Below are positions 1-6,545 of a stretch of 8,817 bases of DNA, in pieces. A program made the position numbers and the translations under genes. The stretch spans positions 1 to 8,817 of the forward strand of contig JAUXFZ010000070.1 of assembly GCA_030622585.1 (NCBI GenBank), in the 5' to 3' direction. Within the stretch, counting starts at the first letter, position 1; each line of letters starts with the position of its first letter. The stretch is from Myxococcales bacterium (GTDB lineage Bacteria; Myxococcota_A; Polyangia; Polyangiales; Houyiibacteriaceae). The notes beneath the pieces are model-generated. The model did not search any database and had not been told where the DNA came from. It worked only from the letters and a program-made list of their open reading frames with translations.

Positions 1-1100
1 CAAACGCCGGAGGCGTCCTACGAAACGATTTTCGTTTGATGCCGGCGTTTCGTGTCATCGGTCCGCAATCGGTTCGACACGACTACGCGAGCTCGGGCCT
101 CGGGGTCGACCTCGGCGCGTGGGCGATACTGGGCGCCAACGGGGTCATCAAAGGCCAGGTGTTCGGCAGTGAGGCTGCGCTCATGGTCGAGCTGCGCTTC
201 TACCAATCGAGCGGGGGTGGCGTGCCCGTACTGCGTCGCACGTACCGCGGGCCGGGCACCGAGCTTCGCAAGTGGATGCACTCCTTCGTCAATGAGGTCA
301 TCGGGGTCGTCACCGGGATGTATGGGCCATTCGGAACCGAGATCGCATTCGCCCGGAAGCATGGACCCGGACACAAGAGTGTCTACGCCGCGTCCATGGA
401 CGGCTACGGCGTCCGAAAGGTGTCGAGCGGTCAAGGCGTGTCGATGCTTCCCTCGTTTGGCAAGGGCGCGATTTGGTACACGCGCATGACCAAGGTAGGG
501 ATGTTCATCACGAACACGCGGGTCGGCGGCAAGCGAGTCGTTGGTGGCAAGGGCATCACCATGGCGCCCGCGATCTGCGGCGACCGCATGTACTTCTCCT
601 CGTCGCGATCTGGCAACTACGAGATCTACAGCTCGGGCCTCGATGGCAAGGGGCTGCGGCGCCTGACTCGCAGTCGCGGCATCGACATCAGCCCGACCTG
701 TGGACCGGGCGGAAAGCTCGCGTTCGTGTCGAATCGTCATGGCAGTCCCCAGATCTTCACCATGAAGATCGATGGAACCAACTTGAAGCGCGTCACGTTT
801 CGCGGGAATCACAACCAGACACCGGTTTGGTGCAAGGACCCGAAGCAGCCGCTCATTGCCTTCAGTGGACGCGACCAGAATTTCGACATCTTCACGGTCA
901 ACCCCGAAACGCAGGAGTACCAGCGCCTCACCCAAGGTCAGGGTGACAACAAGGACCCAGCGTTCTCTCCCGACTGCCGATTGATCGCGTTTTCGTCGAA
1001 TCGACGCGGCTCACCCGGAGTCTACCTCTCAGGGCAAGACGGCCTGGACCAAAACCAAGTGATCGCGGGCAAAGCGGAAACCGTTCGCTGGGGCCCCTGA
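1..1100 (+). CDS. tolB: TolB, Tol-Pal system beta-propeller protein (5' truncated by window edge)
   Basis: Periplasmic component of the Tol-Pal system, which in known bacteria binds Pal and links TolA and the inner-membrane TolQR motor to the outer membrane. The frame is open to the left edge from the first complete codon at base 3, giving 365 residues. Canonical TolB is about 430 residues, so the signal peptide and part of the N-terminal domain lie outside. The first visible residues include LRNDFRLMPAFRVIGPQS, matching the end of the first helix and strand of the TolB N-terminal domain. The C-terminal two thirds show WD40-like PD40 propeller repeats: GNYEIYSSGLDGKGLRRLT, GSPQIFTMKIDGTNLKRVT, QNFDIFTVNPETQEYQRLT, and a last blade with SSNRRGSPGVYLSGQDG. 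The stop is TGA at 1098-1100. tolQRA would be expected upstream, outside the window. No pal follows directly; a DUF3604 gene begins 51 bp downstream. Family assignment is confident. Confidence 0.93.
   Translation, partial: NAGGVLRNDFRLMPAFRVIGPQSVRHDYASSGLGVDLGAWAILGANGVIKGQVFGSEAALMVELRFYQSSGGGVPVLRRTYRGPGTELRKWMHSFVNEVIGVVTGMYGPFGTEIAFARKHGPGHKSVYAASMDGYGVRKVSSGQGVSMLPSFGKGAIWYTRMTKVGMFITNTRVGGKRVVGGKGITMAPAICGDRMYFSSSRSGNYEIYSSGLDGKGLRRLTRSRGIDISPTCGPGGKLAFVSNRHGSPQIFTMKIDGTNLKRVTFRGNHNQTPVWCKDPKQPLIAFSGRDQNFDIFTVNPETQEYQRLTQGQGDNKDPAFSPDCRLIAFSSNRRGSPGVYLSGQDGLDQNQVIAGKAETVRWGP
2..50. repeat. Nested inverted repeat inside tolB
   Basis: AAACGCCGG (2-10) is perfectly complementary to CCGGCGTTT (42-50). 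Between them AAACGA (23-28) pairs with TCGTTT (32-37) around a TTT loop. Together they could form a two-stage hairpin with unequal internal loops of 12 and 4 bases. It lies fully inside coding sequence for the TolB N-terminal domain, so it may be a by-product of codon choice. Confidence 0.35.
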
Positions 1101-1114
1101 GCCGCACAAGCCAC

Positions 1115-1143
1115 TTGGCTTGGCGGTGACACGCCACTATGGT
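1115..1143 (+). promoter_or_regulatory. Candidate promoter for the DUF3604 gene
   Basis: TTGGCT (1115-1120) and TATGGT (1138-1143) are separated by 17 bases; each matches the sigma-70 consensus at four of six positions. The -10-like hexamer ends only 8 nt before the ATG at 1152, so a transcript from here would have almost no leader. No Shine-Dalgarno precedes that ATG. An inverted repeat, TGGCG-N6-CGCCA (1121-1136), fills the spacer and could be an operator or a weak hairpin after tolB. Read-through from tolB is an equally good explanation for expression. Confidence 0.3.
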
Positions 1144-1151
1144 CCGACGCG

Positions 1152-3350
1152 ATGTCGGTTTGGAAGCGAGGGTGCCTCGTTACGGTGGCGTTCTTCGCCT
1201 TGCTTGTGGTCGTTTCCTGGGTCGTGCTCGGAGGAGGCGACCTGCAGACGGACGGGGAGATCACGGCGACTCCACTCGACGCTGCTATCTCGAATGCGCG
1301 CGAGGACAGGCAGCGCGCCATTGTGCAAGGCTCGGAGGGGCGGGTGCTGTTTGGCGACCTTCACGTGCACTCCACTTTGTCGGTCGACGCCTTTCAATGG
1401 AGCCTCCCGTTGATGGGCGGCGAGGGCGTACATCCGCCTGCCGACGCGTGTGACTTCGCTCGCTTCTGCTCGCAGCTCGATTTCTACGCGCTCACCGATC
1501 ACGCGGAGGCGCTGACGCCCCGTACATGGGAAATGATTCGGGAGTCGATTCGTGAGTGCAACGCGGTCGACTCCGAGAGCGAGCAGCCGGACCTGGTGGC
1601 CTTCACCGGCTTTGAATGGACGCAGATCGGCACGACACCGGCGACCCACTACGGCCACAGAAACGTGATCTTCAAGGACACCGGGGACGAACAGCTTCCC
1701 GCGCGTCCCATTGCGGCGCCGGGCCTCGCTGCGGAAGCGATGTCCGACATGAACACCATCACCGCGAACCTGTCGATTCCCTTCCGAGCATTCCCGAACG
1801 AGCAGCCTTACAACGACGTCGCAGCGCAGGTTCTCGAGATCGCTCGCGTCGATGATTGCCCGGAGGGCGTCGCCTCACCGGATCTTCCGGCCGCCTGTCG
1901 GGAGGTTGCGGCGACGCCCGATGCGCTCTTCCGCAAGCTCGGGGAGTGGGGCGTGAGCTCCATGGTGATTCCGCACGGCACCACCTGGGGCTTCTACACG
2001 CCACCCGGCTACCTCTACGACAAGCAACTCCAGGCGAAACACGACGACCCGAAGTGGCAGCAACTGATCGAGGTGTTCTCGGGACATGGCAATTCCGAGG
2101 AGTACCGAACGTTTCGGGCTGTCGAGCAGGGCGAGGACGGACCGGTCTGTCCGGAACCCACCGAGGGATATGAGCCCTGTTGTTGGCGTGCTGGTGAGAT
2201 CATTCGAAGCCGTTGTGACAACCCGTTGTCCGAAGAATGCGACGAACGGGCCGAGGCGGCGCGGCAGAACTATGTCAGGGTCGGGGTCGCCGGGCACCTG
2301 ACGCTCCCGGGTACCGACGTCACCGAGTGGGGCAACTGCGGCCAATGCACGGACTGCTTCGACCCGAGCTTTTCCTATCGTCCGGGCGGCTCCATGCAGT
2401 ACATTCTGTCGCGCGGGAACTTCGACGACCCCGCGGAGCCTCGCCATGCGACGCTCGGCTTCATCGCGTCGAGCGACAACCACTCGGCTCGGCCCGGCAC
2501 CGGCTACAAGGAGTACGAGCGCCGAAAGATGACCGATGCGCGTGGAGCTTCCACTGAAGAATGGCAGAAAGTCTTGTTCGGTGACCCTGCGAAGGCGAGC
2601 CGCTCGGTGGAGATTTCCCCAGAGTCGGTGAGCGCCAAGCCGCCGTTCCGTCGAGTGTGGTTGGAGCGTCAGGCTTCTTTCTTTCTCACCGGCGGGCTCG
2701 TCGCCGTACATGCCAAAGAGCGAACACGCGATGCGATTTGGCAGGCGCTGTTCGAGCGAGAGGTCTACGGAACGTCGGGGGACCGCATCTTGCTGTGGTT
2801 TGATCTCGTCAACGCGGCCACGGAGCGCGTGCCGATGGGCAGCCAGATCGATTTCGAGGGAACGCCGAAATTTCGAGTTCGCGCGGCGGGCGCGTTCACT
2901 CAGCTCCCCGGCTGTCCCGACGAGGTGGTCGAGGCGCTTGGGGCCGAGCGAGTCGATCGGATATGCGCGGGCGAGTGCTACCGACCCTCCGACCAACGCA
3001 GGCGCATCACGCGCATCGAGGTCGTGCGTATCGGGCGGCAAATGAAAGAGACCGAGGCCGTCGAGCAGCTGGTTCAGGACCCTTGGCTGACGATTCCGTG
3101 TCCAGCCGGCGCCGAGGTCTGTGAGGTCGAATTCGACGACCCATGGTACCCGTCGGCGGGGCGCGAAGTGCTTTACTATGTTCGCGCAATTCAGGAGCCA
3201 ACACCTGCGGTGAATGCGGGTCTCCTCCGATGTGACGGCGACGTGTGCGAACCCTGCTACGGCGACTATCGCGTTCCCTTCGACGAAGACTGCCTGTCGA
3301 TGAGCCAGGAGCGCGCCTGGTCCTCCCCAATCTACCTCACCGCGCCCTAG
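1152..3350 (+). CDS. Membrane-anchored DUF3604 (PHP-like) protein
   Basis: Uncharacterised DUF3604-family protein of 732 residues, related to the PHP metal-dependent phosphoesterase fold. Residues 9-27 form one hydrophobic segment after a short K/R-containing start, so it is probably an N-terminal anchor or uncleaved signal with the body in the periplasm. Family motifs appear in order: FGDLHVHSTLS (67-77, HxH metal ligands H71 and H73), YALTDHAEA (112-120), FTGFEW (151-156), THYGHRNV (165-172), VIPHGTTWG (272-280), EVFSGHGNSE (307-316) and ASSDNHSARPGTGY (439-452, D442/H444). These conserved His and Asp residues suggest an intact metal site. There are 22 cysteines after the membrane segment, clustered at 333-402 and 588-714, as expected for a disulfide-rich exported protein. 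ATG at 1152 is chosen because the anchor follows at once; it has no clear Shine-Dalgarno. The gene follows tolB by 51 bp and ends tail to tail on the YbgF-like gene. The substrate is unknown. Confidence 0.88.
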   Translation: MSVWKRGCLVTVAFFALLVVVSWVVLGGGDLQTDGEITATPLDAAISNAREDRQRAIVQGSEGRVLFGDLHVHSTLSVDAFQWSLPLMGGEGVHPPADACDFARFCSQLDFYALTDHAEALTPRTWEMIRESIRECNAVDSESEQPDLVAFTGFEWTQIGTTPATHYGHRNVIFKDTGDEQLPARPIAAPGLAAEAMSDMNTITANLSIPFRAFPNEQPYNDVAAQVLEIARVDDCPEGVASPDLPAACREVAATPDALFRKLGEWGVSSMVIPHGTTWGFYTPPGYLYDKQLQAKHDDPKWQQLIEVFSGHGNSEEYRTFRAVEQGEDGPVCPEPTEGYEPCCWRAGEIIRSRCDNPLSEECDERAEAARQNYVRVGVAGHLTLPGTDVTEWGNCGQCTDCFDPSFSYRPGGSMQYILSRGNFDDPAEPRHATLGFIASSDNHSARPGTGYKEYERRKMTDARGASTEEWQKVLFGDPAKASRSVEISPESVSAKPPFRRVWLERQASFFLTGGLVAVHAKERTRDAIWQALFEREVYGTSGDRILLWFDLVNAATERVPMGSQIDFEGTPKFRVRAAGAFTQLPGCPDEVVEALGAERVDRICAGECYRPSDQRRRITRIEVVRIGRQMKETEAVEQLVQDPWLTIPCPAGAEVCEVEFDDPWYPSAGREVLYYVRAIQEPTPAVNAGLLRCDGDVCEPCYGDYRVPFDEDCLSMSQERAWSSPIYLTAP

Positions 3351-4135
3351 CGGTCGTCGCAGTCGGCGGGGCCAAGGTCGCGCACCTTTCGGAGTTCCCT
3401 CTTTGCTTTCGAGAAGAGCGGGGAGCTCTTGTGATTCTTGAGGGGCGCCTTCAGCGCCGTGCCCGCGTCGTTGCACGAGCGCACCTCTAGAAACGCTTGC
3501 GCCATGTCGTAGAGCGTCTCGTCGAGCGCGTCGCCCTTGCGGTACGTCGACAGAACTTTCTGAAACTCCCCGAGTGCCGCCGCCGCTTGCCCTTGTCTCA
3601 GGTAGCTCGACCCGATCATGTACTGCGCGTTGTCTGCATGATCGTCCTTTGGGTAGCGCTCGACGTACGCTCTGCCGAGGGCACGTGTGTACGAGTGCTT
3701 GTTGATGCGATAGGACTTCGTGAGCGCTTCCCAGTGCGCGCTCTTGCTCTTGGGAATCTCTCCGGCGCCGAGAGCGACATCCATGCCAGCGGCGCGCGCG
3801 ACTTCGCTCAGCCGGCGCTGGAGCTCGAGGCTTCGCTGGGCCTGAGCTTGACTCGCCCCCGAGCTCTGATTGCGAAGCTCGGCGATCAGGCCTTCCATCA
3901 TGGCCAGACGCTCTTGAATCTGTTCGATCTGCAGCCCCTGATCGGCGCTGTTGCGGCGAAGTATCCGGCTCGCCTCGGCGAGTGCCTCTTCGAGCGCTCT
4001 TCGTTTGACCTCGAGGTCTTCTTCGAGCGAGTCGAGTCGTTGCTGGTTGTCCGCGATATCGGTCTTCATCTGGCTGATGCAGCCGGTCGCGGAGGTGGCG
4101 AGTAGCGCAAGCGCGAGCAGTCGAAGCATCCCCAT
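3347..4135 (-). CDS. ybgF: YbgF/CpoB-like Tol-Pal lipoprotein with TPR domain
   Basis: Predicted envelope lipoprotein of 262 residues. The signal peptide is MGMLRLLALALLATSATGC with candidate lipidated Cys19; Ile and Ser follow, so there is no Asp retention signal and outer-membrane sorting is likely. Residues 22-115 are rich in Gln, Glu, Leu and Arg and look like a long coiled coil, as in the trimerising N-terminal region of YbgF. Residues 135-250 match the YbgF TPR pattern: an ERYPKDDHADNAQYMIGSSYLRQG stretch, AALGEFQKVLSTY and LYDMAQAFLEV. E. coli CpoB is a soluble periplasmic protein that couples PBP1B activity to Tol; the lipoprotein form and that role here are inferred. The 3' end shares CTAG with the DUF3604 stop. 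GAGGG (4139-4143) lies 3 nt from this ATG but 9 nt from an in-frame ATG at 4129, so the shorter start is also possible. It probably shares a transcript with the upstream NTPase gene. Confidence 0.8.
   Translation of the reverse strand: MGMLRLLALALLATSATGCISQMKTDIADNQQRLDSLEEDLEVKRRALEEALAEASRILRRNSADQGLQIEQIQERLAMMEGLIAELRNQSSGASQAQAQRSLELQRRLSEVARAAGMDVALGAGEIPKSKSAHWEALTKSYRINKHSYTRALGRAYVERYPKDDHADNAQYMIGSSYLRQGQAAAALGEFQKVLSTYRKGDALDETLYDMAQAFLEVRSCNDAGTALKAPLKNHKSSPLFSKAKRELRKVRDLGPADCDDR
3414..3458. repeat. Two tandem hairpins inside the ybgF-like gene
   Basis: AAGAGC (3414-3419) pairs with GCTCTT (3425-3430) across a GGGGA loop, and GGCGC (3444-3448) pairs with GCGCC (3454-3458) across CTTCA. 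They lie 63-108 nt past the DUF3604 stop, where a terminator for that gene would have to sit because no gap exists. Neither is followed by a T-run, so neither is a convincing intrinsic terminator; they may be chance structures in coding sequence. Confidence 0.2.
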
Positions 4136-4147
4136 GCACCCTCGTTT

Positions 4148-4153
4148 AGTATA
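4148..4153 (-). promoter_or_regulatory. Candidate -10 element ahead of the ybgF-like gene
   Basis: TATACT on the minus strand matches the sigma-70 -10 consensus at five of six positions. It lies in the 38-bp gap after the NTPase gene, 12 nt before the ATG at 4135. No -35 hexamer stands at the proper spacing. It could give the lipoprotein gene its own start of transcription besides read-through from the NTPase gene. Confidence 0.28.
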
Positions 4154-4173
4154 GATGGGTTATCGGTGCCATT

Positions 4174-4788
4174 TTATGAGTCAGGGTGCAGCCAGCCCGC
4201 GTCGTCGATGATGTGCTGGAGCTGCCCGAGACCGTTCTGAAGCTTTGCGAAAAACGAAGCAGAATGCGGGACGAAGTGGAAACTCGGGTGTCTTGACCAC
4301 AGCTCCCGGAGCCGCATGTCCAGCTCCCGGGCTTCCTCGTTGCTCTCTGTGCGCGCTGGGTTGCCCCCCTCAATCGAGATGTTCCCGACGGCCGCGGACT
4401 CGAAAAAGATCACCGCGTCGTAGCGCTCGAGCTGCTGTTCGAGGCTCGTATCGAGACTTTCGAAGAAGCCTTGGGGCGCGTCGTTCGGCCAGAACGCGGC
4501 GCCATCGATGGTGCCGCGGTCGCAGAGCAGCACACGGCCAGGGTAGAGCGCGCCCTGCACATCCTCGAGCGCTACCTGGGCGTGGAAGATCGCTCGCTGT
4601 GTCGCGGTGCGGCCTTGGGTTGCGTTCACCCTGGGAAAGCCGCCCATGAACAACATCGTCGCCGTCTCGGGCACGATGACTACCTTCTCGCCGATCTCCC
4701 GGCGGAACAAGTCCGCGGCCGTGGTTTTTCCGCCTCCGGGACCGCCGGTCAGTACAATTCGAAAGTGGTTTCTCCCCCGTACGCTCAT
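4174..4788 (-). CDS. P-loop NTPase, AAA_28-like
   Basis: Predicted cytoplasmic nucleotide-binding protein of 204 residues. After FRIVLT comes a clear Walker A, GGPGGGKTT (15-23). VVIVPETATMLFMGG (36-50) follows, then RVLLCDRGTIDGAAFW (85-100), whose DRG resembles the Asp-Arg motif of small-molecule kinases. YDAVIFFES (123-131) is a second hydrophobic strand of the core. The stretch RTESNEEARELDMRLRELW (146-164) carries the lid-like arginine and helix usual for AAA_28 proteins. This fold is seen in NadR-type kinases and in the P-loop domain of eukaryotic TTD14; which activity this protein has cannot be told. ATG at 4788 is chosen because the P-loop strand begins eight residues later; upstream in-frame codons encode an Arg/Ser-rich stretch unlike the family. 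It lacks a Shine-Dalgarno. It stops at TAA, 38 bp before the ybgF-like gene, and is divergent from the amidohydrolase gene. Confidence 0.78.
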   Translation of the reverse strand: MSVRGRNHFRIVLTGGPGGGKTTAADLFRREIGEKVVIVPETATMLFMGGFPRVNATQGRTATQRAIFHAQVALEDVQGALYPGRVLLCDRGTIDGAAFWPNDAPQGFFESLDTSLEQQLERYDAVIFFESAAVGNISIEGGNPARTESNEEARELDMRLRELWSRHPSFHFVPHSASFFAKLQNGLGQLQHIIDDAGWLHPDS

Positions 4789-4798
4789 AGTCGAACGC

Positions 4799-4804
4799 AC
4801 GATA
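4799..4804 (-). promoter_or_regulatory. Candidate -10 element ahead of the AAA_28 NTPase gene
   Basis: TATCGT on the minus strand, four of six matches to the -10 consensus, ends 10 nt before the ATG at 4788. There is no good -35 hexamer 17-18 bases further upstream and no Shine-Dalgarno after it. Offered because of its position, which resembles the hexamers before the DUF3604 and ybgF-like genes. Confidence 0.2.
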
Positions 4805-4809
4805 GCCGA

Positions 4810-4836
4810 TTCCGGGCCGCTCGTGCAGGCCCGAAA
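4810..4836. repeat. Inverted repeat in the divergent NTPase/amidohydrolase control region
   Basis: CGGGCC (4813-4818) and GGCCCG (4828-4833) are perfect complements around nine bases, extended past one mismatch by TT/AA (4810-4811 and 4835-4836). It sits in the 119-bp gap between two divergent genes, where an operator for one or both would be expected. It could equally be a chance GC-rich palindrome. No known regulator motif is recognised. Confidence 0.35.
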
Positions 4837-4842
4837 GGCTTT

Positions 4843-4856
4843 GCGCGACAACGCGC
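4843..4856. repeat. Short GCGCG hairpin in the divergent control region
   Basis: GCGCG (4843-4847) and CGCGC (4852-4856) form a five-base stem with an ACAA loop, flanked by TT and GTTT. It is the second dyad in the divergent gap, 51 bases before the chosen amidohydrolase start. A GC-only stem this short is weak evidence; operator or leader hairpin are both possible. Confidence 0.22.
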
Positions 4857-4896
4857 GTTTGATGTAAGCGATCGTCGTAGATGGGAACGAACTCAC

Positions 4897-4900
4897 AGGA
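4897..4900 (+). promoter_or_regulatory. Shine-Dalgarno AGGA that favours the 4908 start
   Basis: AGGA ends 7 nt before the ATG at 4908. The alternative in-frame ATG at 4881 has no purine-rich site before it. The nine codons between the two include GGA, TCA, CGA and AAA, unlike the strong G/C third-position bias of the gene, so translation probably begins at 4908. Confidence 0.5.
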
Positions 4901-4907
4901 CCGAAAA

Positions 4908-6500
4908 ATGCTTCTGCGCGGTGGGCTGATCGTCGACGGCACGGGAGGCCCGGCACGGGGCGGCAGTGTCTTGTTAGAAGGCGGACGGATCGCCGCAATC
5001 GGCGACCTTCCCGACGAAGCGGGGGCCTCCATCGACTGCGCCGGCAAGGTCATCGCGCCGGGTTTCATCGATGCCCACTCGCACATGGATTTTTTCTCCG
5101 CGAGCGGTGACCCCCATCACTTCGATTCGTTCACCGCGCAGGGGGTCACGACGTTTGTCGCCGGGAACTGCGGATTCAGTCCGTTCGGGTTTGCGCCCGA
5201 GACGAAGCACCGGGATCTCATCGAAAACTCGTTGTTCAAAGCGGGGCGCGAGCACCTCGATTGGAACAGCTTCGCCGAGTACCGCGAGGTTCTCGACGAG
5301 ATCGGGCTGACCCACAACTTCCTTCACTTGGTCGGCCACGGCGCGGCGCGAACTTCGTTGTCGGGGTTCGAGGCGCGGCCGTTGACCGAAGGCGAGCACG
5401 CGCAGATGCTCGGGCTCCTCGACAGCGCCCTGAGCGAGGGGGCGGCGGGCGTGTCGCTCGGGCTGCAGTACAAGCCCGGCGTCTTTGCAAAGCTCGACGA
5501 GCTCGACGAGGTTGCCCGTCTCGTGAAGCGGCACGACAAGATACTGACCGTTCATGCCAAGGCCTACTCCTCGTTTTCGGGGACGTACCCCATGGTTCCA
5601 TTCGGCCGCGCGCACAATCTCAAGGCGATCGACGAGATGCTTGGCTTGGCTCGGCGCACTCGGGTCCGGCTTCAATTCTCGCACCTGATCTTCGTCGGGA
5701 CGCGGACCTGGAAGACGGTGGACGAGGCTGTCGACCTCTTCGATCGTGCCATCGCCGACGGTGTCGACGTTTGTTTCGACATGTTTCCGTATCGGTGTGG
5801 GGCGACGCTGCTCAATACGCTGCTTCCCGAGTGGTTCATGGCACGCATGCCGGGCGCGCTACGTAGCCCGCTGGCCCGTGCGCGCCTGCGTGTCGAAGCC
5901 GACGTCGGGTTCCACCTCGTCGGCTTTGGTTATCCGCAGATGCAAATCACCAACGCATGCTGTGAGGAGTACGACGAGCACAACGGTCGGTTCATTCCGG
6001 ATATCGCGAAGCGGGTGGGCAAGTCCAACTTCGACACGATGCTCGACATTCTCGACAAGAGCAGTGTCGAGGCGCGGGGGCTCTTCCACGAGTACTACAA
6101 CGACGAGATCATCGATCGGCTCATGCAACACCCGGCAGCGATTTTCGCCTCGGATTCGTGGCCGGAGCCGGGCGGGCACCAAAACCCTGCCGCGTACGGC
6201 ACCTTCCCGAGGTTTCTCGGCAGGGCGCGGGAGCGCGGCAACATCTCGCTCGAGGAGGCGGTGTGCAAGATGACTGGCTCGGCCGCCGCGCGGTTCCGGC
6301 TGAGCAAGCGAGGGCTCATCAAAGAGGGATACGCCGCCGACGTCGTCGTATTCGACTGGGACGCGGTCAAAGACGGCACCAACAAGACGGGGGACGCTGC
6401 GCCCTCGGGCGTCGAGGAGGTCTTCGTGAACGGAGAGAGAATCCTCGAGGCAGGTGCGGTTCGCGCCATCCGCGGTGCGGGCGAGGTGCTGCTTGGCTAG
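4908..6500 (+). CDS. Amidohydrolase, D-aminoacylase (N-acyl-D-amino-acid deacylase) type
   Basis: Metal-dependent amidohydrolase of 530 residues; family members hydrolyse N-acyl-D-amino acids and similar amides. The N-terminal strand LLRGGLIVDGTGGPARGG and the C-terminal GYAADVVVFDWD with VFVNGE form the composite beta-sandwich that flanks the TIM barrel. Metal-site candidates are PGFIDAHSHMD with His57 and His59, VAGNCGFSPFG with Cys88 (D-aminoacylases use a Cys ligand in this motif), LTVHAKAYSS with His216, LQFSHLIFVG with His259 and FASDSWPEPGG with Asp416. All expected ligands are present, so it should be active. The fourth motif reads HAKAYSS rather than the HMRdE-like form common in characterised D-aminoacylases, so the substrate may differ. 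No signal peptide is seen, so it is probably cytoplasmic. An in-frame ATG at 4881 would add nine residues. It is divergent from the NTPase gene; the channel gene follows after 59 bp. Confidence 0.85.
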   Translation: MLLRGGLIVDGTGGPARGGSVLLEGGRIAAIGDLPDEAGASIDCAGKVIAPGFIDAHSHMDFFSASGDPHHFDSFTAQGVTTFVAGNCGFSPFGFAPETKHRDLIENSLFKAGREHLDWNSFAEYREVLDEIGLTHNFLHLVGHGAARTSLSGFEARPLTEGEHAQMLGLLDSALSEGAAGVSLGLQYKPGVFAKLDELDEVARLVKRHDKILTVHAKAYSSFSGTYPMVPFGRAHNLKAIDEMLGLARRTRVRLQFSHLIFVGTRTWKTVDEAVDLFDRAIADGVDVCFDMFPYRCGATLLNTLLPEWFMARMPGALRSPLARARLRVEADVGFHLVGFGYPQMQITNACCEEYDEHNGRFIPDIAKRVGKSNFDTMLDILDKSSVEARGLFHEYYNDEIIDRLMQHPAAIFASDSWPEPGGHQNPAAYGTFPRFLGRARERGNISLEEAVCKMTGSAAARFRLSKRGLIKEGYAADVVVFDWDAVKDGTNKTGDAAPSGVEEVFVNGERILEAGAVRAIRGAGEVLLG

Positions 6501-6545
6501 CGCTCCTTTCTCTCGCTTCGCGGGGAGCCGGGCGGTAGGCTAGCG
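6495..6545. repeat. GGCTAGCG direct repeat flanking the amidohydrolase-mscS gap
   Basis: GGCTAGCG occurs at 6495-6502, spanning the TAG stop of the amidohydrolase, and again at 6538-6545, just before the channel gene. Each copy contains the palindrome GCTAGC, so the copies are also mutually complementary. Between them GCTCC (6502-6506) can pair with GGAGC (6524-6528). There is no T-run for an intrinsic terminator. An eight-base repeat may be chance. Confidence 0.3.

Noticed and set aside
36..41. TTG at 36 or ATG at 39 as the tolB start
   Set aside because: The frame is open to the window edge and the residues before it (LRNDFR) fit the TolB N-terminal domain, so the true start with signal peptide lies upstream.
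18..935. A 305-codon open frame antisense to tolB
   Set aside because: It is fully covered by TolB propeller repeats on the other strand and has no recognisable domain, signal or start site. It is a shadow frame.
1875..4139. A 754-codon open frame on the minus strand
   Set aside because: It runs antisense through most of the DUF3604 gene and then overlaps the YbgF-like gene in another frame. Its translation is Arg/Pro/Ala-rich with no domain. Both overlapped genes have clear family motifs. It reflects the third-position G/C bias.
4881..4907. ATG at 4881 as the amidohydrolase start
   Set aside because: No Shine-Dalgarno precedes it and its nine codons have poor G/C third positions, whereas AGGA stands 7 nt before ATG 4908. 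It is not excluded.
4789..4998. Upstream extension of the NTPase to 4998
   Set aside because: The extra 70 codons give an Arg/Ser-rich stretch unlike the family and would overlap the start of the divergent amidohydrolase gene. The P-loop core begins right after the ATG at 4788.
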